51,331 nt of DNA from Clostridia bacterium (GTDB taxonomy: Bacteria > Bacillota > Clostridia > Acetivibrionales > STF1-152): assembly GCA_028280575.1 (NCBI GenBank), contig JANQLN010000011.1, positions 1 to 51,331 of the forward strand, read 5' to 3'. The position numbers and the translations under genes were made by a program. Position 1 is the first letter of the stretch. Every line of letters begins with the position of its first letter. The notes under the pieces are model-generated. The model had not been told where the DNA came from. It saw only the letters and a list, made by a program, of their open reading frames with translations, and searched no databases. Of the stretch, positions 48,046 to 51,331 are shown piece by piece.

Positions 48046-51000
48046 ATGAATGGTACTATTATTAAATCCTATTTGAATAAGCTAAAGAGTGCAAGCATTG
48101 AAAAAATAGCTGAAATAAGGGGCTGGAGGTATAGAATTGCCAGATATGTATCTCCGGGTAATTACGAGTATGAAACACAGTGGATGAAGGTAGAGGGTAA
48201 TGAATTATTTCCAAAAGGAGTAACCGTATTTTTTGAGGCTGTTTTCAAATTTCCCGAAATACGTGAAGCTTCAAAAGAAAAAAAGGAATACCTTTTTTTA
48301 AAGGTAAATAATGTGGAGGGAATCATGAGGGTAGACGGAAAAGTCTATCATGGAATGGACATCAATAGGGATAGGATTCCCGTAAATCCCGAGTGGTCGG
48401 GTAAAAAAATTCTGATCGGGCTTGAGGTATTCTGCAAAGGAACAAAAAAAGAGCTTTTTGACAACCCGTCTTTTGCTTACAGCTATATGGCTGTGGTGGA
48501 TAAGGTAATAGAAAAATACTACTATGACTTGAAGCTGGCCTGGGATACTTATAATATGGACAGTTTTCTCGTATCAAGGTTTTCTCACAAAATGGAGAGG
48601 GCACAGGAGGTCATCAACAATGCAAAAACAGGCTATCTTAAACCAATGCTTACAAAAGCAATTGATGAATCTTTAAAATATCTTGATATTTCCCTTTCCG
48701 GGGACAGGCTTACCGGATGTGTCAAAAAAGCCGGAGAGATCCTGGAAAAAGGACTTTGTAATATCAACGACGGTAATATAAACGGAAGTGTATCCCTTGT
48801 AGGCCATACCCATATTGACGTGGCCTGGCTCTGGCAGATTAAGGATACGGTGAGGAAATGCGCCCATTCCTTTTCCAATGTTCTGAGGCTTATGGAGCAG
48901 TACCCCGAATTCAGTTTCTCATGCAGCCAGCCACAGCTATATCAATATACTAAAGACTACTATCCTGAAGTATATAGAGATATCAAAAAATATATTGACG
49001 AGGGCCGTTGGGAAGTTGTGGGGCCTATGTGGGTTGAATCGGACTGCAACGTAATTTCAGGCGAATCCTTAATCAGGCAGATCCTCCACGGCAGCAGATT
49101 TATGATGGAAGAATTTGGGCAAAGCAGCAGCATTTGCTGGCTACCGGATACTTTTGGATTCCAGTCCAATATGCCCCAGATATTAAAAAAAGCCGGAATA
49201 GACTCATTTTTCAGCTACAAGCTTCACTGGCAGGCGGAAAACAGGTTCCCTTACGGTTCATTCAGGTGGAGGGGGATTGACGGCTCGGAAGTAATAGCTT
49301 CCGTTCCTGAGTTGTGTTCGGCATATAACGGTAACCCAACCCCTTCTGAAATAAAATATGCTCAGGATGCCAACTTACAGAAATATTATATGGAGGATGT
49401 CATTTTCAGCTACGGGTGGGGGGACGGAGGAGGAGGACCCACTCCTGAAATGGTAGAGTATGCAACGAGGATGAAGGATTATCCCGGACTTCCAGCTTGT
49501 ACTATTGAGAATGCCAAAGCTTTTTTTAGCCGGTTGGGTAAGAAAAAGGAGCTTTTGCCGGTATGGTTCGGTGAATTGTACCTGGAGACTCACAGGGGCA
49601 CATATACTACACATGCATATGAAAAAAAGATGAACCGCATGTCGGAAATCCTATATCAAAAGGCTGAAAAAATAAATGTCATTGCCGAAAGATTTTCATA
49701 TGTGAGCGACTGGGAAGCCTTAAGAGACGGATGGAATAAAATCCTGCTGCTCCAGTTCCACGATATATTGCCGGGAAGTTCTGTAAGGCAGGTATATGAG
49801 GATTCACAGCGTACTTATGATGAAATCATGAAGATTGGATATAGTTTTTTAAATAGGGCGATGGCTTTTTTCAAGGAAAGCATCTCGGAAAATACCTGCA
49901 GGAATGTCATGGTTTTCAACACTTTGTCATGGGATAGAACAGGTATTGCACAAGTAGCCGTTGATGAGCCCGGGGAAAACAATAACCTGGTGATACATGA
50001 TGAAAACGGGGATATTCTGCCTTCAATTATGACTTTTAATGAAAATGGGCAAAGGAATCTGCTGTTTCTCGCCAAAAACATTCCTTCCCTCGGATTCAAG
50101 GTATTTGAAATATCTGCAGGCGGCAGTGCTTTCCCGGGCAATAGGGAAGGCTTTTATATCGAGCAAGCCAATGAAAAGATCGTAGTTAAAAACGGGTTAT
50201 TCAAGGCGGCTATTGACAGCGAAGGACGAATTGAAGATATGGCCGATTGTGAACATGATAGAGATGTTTTATCTGCACCTGCCAATGAGTTTGAGATATT
50301 TCTTGACGGTCCCCAGCAGGAGGATGCCTGGAACCTTTATGAAGAGTACAAGATGAGAAAGCTTGATTATGAATGGAAAAACAAAATTGAAGTTAAGGAA
50401 AACAATGCCTTGAGGGCGGTTGTGCATGTTGAAAAAACAAGTGAAAAGGCTGTGATAAATCAGGATATCATTTTTTATTCCGAAATAGGCAGGATAGATT
50501 TTATCACAAGGGTGGACTGGAGAGAACGGCACAAGCTGCTCAGGGTCATATTTCCCGTCAATATCAATTCAGACCATGCTGCATTTGAAACCGGTTTAGG
50601 AACTTTTATGAGACCTACGACAGCCAATACACGCTATGATAAATCCAGGTTTGAAGTTGTGGCACATAAATGGATGGATATTTCAGAGGGTGAATATGGT
50701 GTAAGTGTTTTGAATGACTGTAAATATGGACATAGTGTTGACCAGGGCAAAATGGCGGTTACACTTTTAAGGTCTACCTCCTCTCCGGATGAATCTGCCG
50801 ATATGGGCATACACCATTTTACCTACTCCCTGTATCCCCACGCCGGAGACTGGAGGGATGGGCAAACCGTCAGGAAGGCACTGGAGCTTAATACGCCTTT
50901 TTCCGCATTTCTTAAAAATGGAAGCACGGCAGCAGGCTGTAAAGACTATACAGTTGCATGTGTAGATAATAAAAACCTTGTAATTGATACATTAAAAAAA

Positions 51001-51207
51001 GCTGAGGATGGAAAAGGAATTATAATGAGGCTTTATGAGGCTCATGGCAATAGGGGGAAGGCATGTGTGAAAACCGGGTTTGATTTTGAAAATGTAATGG
51101 AAACAGACCTTCTTGAAAGGAGCATTGGTGATGTTGAAACCGGTAAAAAATGTTTCCGCTTAAAATTCAGTCCTTATGAAATAAAAACTTTCCGCCTTGT
51201 TTTATAA
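48046..51207 (+). CDS. Alpha-mannosidase, glycoside hydrolase family 38
   Basis: A 1053-residue cytoplasmic GH38 enzyme (no signal peptide) that removes alpha-mannose from imported oligosaccharides. The N-terminal domain (1-245) precedes the catalytic barrel. Zinc ligands lie in VGHTHIDVAWLWQIKDT (H254, H256, D258). The nucleophile is D368 in WLPDTFGFQSNMPQIL. A helical domain follows (LQFHDILPGSS), then the large C-terminal beta-sandwich domains. The length matches bacterial GH38 (about 1000-1050). Start ATG 48046 after GGAAGGAAGGG. It appears to be a single-gene unit. A weak hairpin, AACTT/AAGTT followed by T, closes the gene at about 51206-51228. Confidence 0.94.
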   Translation: MNGTIIKSYLNKLKSASIEKIAEIRGWRYRIARYVSPGNYEYETQWMKVEGNELFPKGVTVFFEAVFKFPEIREASKEKKEYLFLKVNNVEGIMRVDGKVYHGMDINRDRIPVNPEWSGKKILIGLEVFCKGTKKELFDNPSFAYSYMAVVDKVIEKYYYDLKLAWDTYNMDSFLVSRFSHKMERAQEVINNAKTGYLKPMLTKAIDESLKYLDISLSGDRLTGCVKKAGEILEKGLCNINDGNINGSVSLVGHTHIDVAWLWQIKDTVRKCAHSFSNVLRLMEQYPEFSFSCSQPQLYQYTKDYYPEVYRDIKKYIDEGRWEVVGPMWVESDCNVISGESLIRQILHGSRFMMEEFGQSSSICWLPDTFGFQSNMPQILKKAGIDSFFSYKLHWQAENRFPYGSFRWRGIDGSEVIASVPELCSAYNGNPTPSEIKYAQDANLQKYYMEDVIFSYGWGDGGGGPTPEMVEYATRMKDYPGLPACTIENAKAFFSRLGKKKELLPVWFGELYLETHRGTYTTHAYEKKMNRMSEILYQKAEKINVIAERFSYVSDWEALRDGWNKILLLQFHDILPGSSVRQVYEDSQRTYDEIMKIGYSFLNRAMAFFKESISENTCRNVMVFNTLSWDRTGIAQVAVDEPGENNNLVIHDENGDILPSIMTFNENGQRNLLFLAKNIPSLGFKVFEISAGGSAFPGNREGFYIEQANEKIVVKNGLFKAAIDSEGRIEDMADCEHDRDVLSAPANEFEIFLDGPQQEDAWNLYEEYKMRKLDYEWKNKIEVKENNALRAVVHVEKTSEKAVINQDIIFYSEIGRIDFITRVDWRERHKLLRVIFPVNINSDHAAFETGLGTFMRPTTANTRYDKSRFEVVAHKWMDISEGEYGVSVLNDCKYGHSVDQGKMAVTLLRSTSSPDESADMGIHHFTYSLYPHAGDWRDGQTVRKALELNTPFSAFLKNGSTAAGCKDYTVACVDNKNLVIDTLKKAEDGKGIIMRLYEAHGNRGKACVKTGFDFENVMETDLLERSIGDVETGKKCFRLKFSPYEIKTFRLVL

Positions 51208-51236
51208 CTTGGCCTTTAAGTTTTTTTCACTATATA

Positions 51237-51331
51237 TGTAACGTCATAATTCTAAGCATTATGAACTTTGAAATCCACTAAAACCTTTATGTATTTCAAA
51301 GACCATAATGCAAGAATTAAAGACGTTTCAT
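51237..51331. repeat. Palindromic dispersed repeat, family C (copy 3, complete)
   Basis: A 95-base near-perfect palindrome, starting ATGTAACGTC and ending GACGTTTCAT at the last base of the window. Arms CATTATGAACTTTGAAATCC and GTATTTCAAAGACCATAATG. A transcript would fold into one long hairpin. It has no coding capacity. Confidence 0.8.

Overview
The window is AT-rich and carries genes on both strands, but nearly all are on +. It has purine-rich ribosome binding sites, frequent TTG and GTG starts, and gene orders typical of low-GC Gram-positive bacteria: dnaG-sigA-trmK-nif3, tepA-ylzJ-spoIIIE/ftsK, rny-ymdB, and lspA-rluD-pyrR-pyrBC. TepA, YlzJ and an FtsK/SpoIIIE translocase fit a spore-forming Clostridia member. 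The large secreted chitinase and the alpha-mannosidase suggest an anaerobic polysaccharide degrader (Acetivibrio/Ruminiclostridium-like). That placement is inference, not a database match.

Layout. 1-301: two dispersed repeats and a promoter. 302-4363: an HD-GYP protein, then dnaG and sigA. 4523-4730: a strong promoter and two tRNA genes. 5123-9067: a 1314-residue chitinase with two GH18 domains, which together with the tRNAs separates sigA from trmK-nif3 (9519-11323). 11397-11843: RNase P RNA with promoter and terminator. 12049-12994: tepA-ylzJ. 12999-18754: an accessory insert holding a chemoreceptor, an AraC regulator, a UroD-like protein and two dead sugar-ABC permease genes. It separates ylzJ from ftsK. 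18977-24907: ftsK, folD, rny, ymdB. 25091-35502: lspA, rluD and the pyr operon (pyrR-B-C-F-carB-pyrK-D) behind a PyrR-type attenuator. carA is absent from its usual place. 35571-38575: a histidine phosphatase, an orotate phosphoribosyltransferase-like protein with a degenerate PRPP loop, and miaB. 39345-45343: an uncharacterised uptake/catabolic cluster (small membrane protein, SSS symporter, Gfo/Idh/MocA oxidoreductase, MBL hydrolase, M20 amidohydrolase, class V PLP enzyme). 45434-47406: a class II aldolase behind a palindromic operator, then an Eis-like acetyltransferase. 48046-51207: a GH38 alpha-mannosidase.

The most unusual signal is not a gene. A short dispersed repeat with inverted ends (family A, five copies) lies immediately upstream of a sigma-A-like promoter in all five places, in the same orientation. 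In four copies its right end is 11-13 bases from the -35 box, and one copy is flanked by a perfect 9-base direct repeat. Two further families accompany it: a structured 135-base element (B) and a 95-base near-perfect palindrome (C). Several gene stumps around them (38839, 39250, 46181, 47636) show that the accessory regions have been repeatedly inserted into and deleted.

How the genes work together: the housekeeping genes cover replication priming, sigma-A transcription, RNA turnover and modification, DNA translocation, folate one-carbon metabolism and de novo UMP synthesis. The accessory genes provide chitin breakdown, chemotaxis, uptake of an organic solute and glycan trimming.
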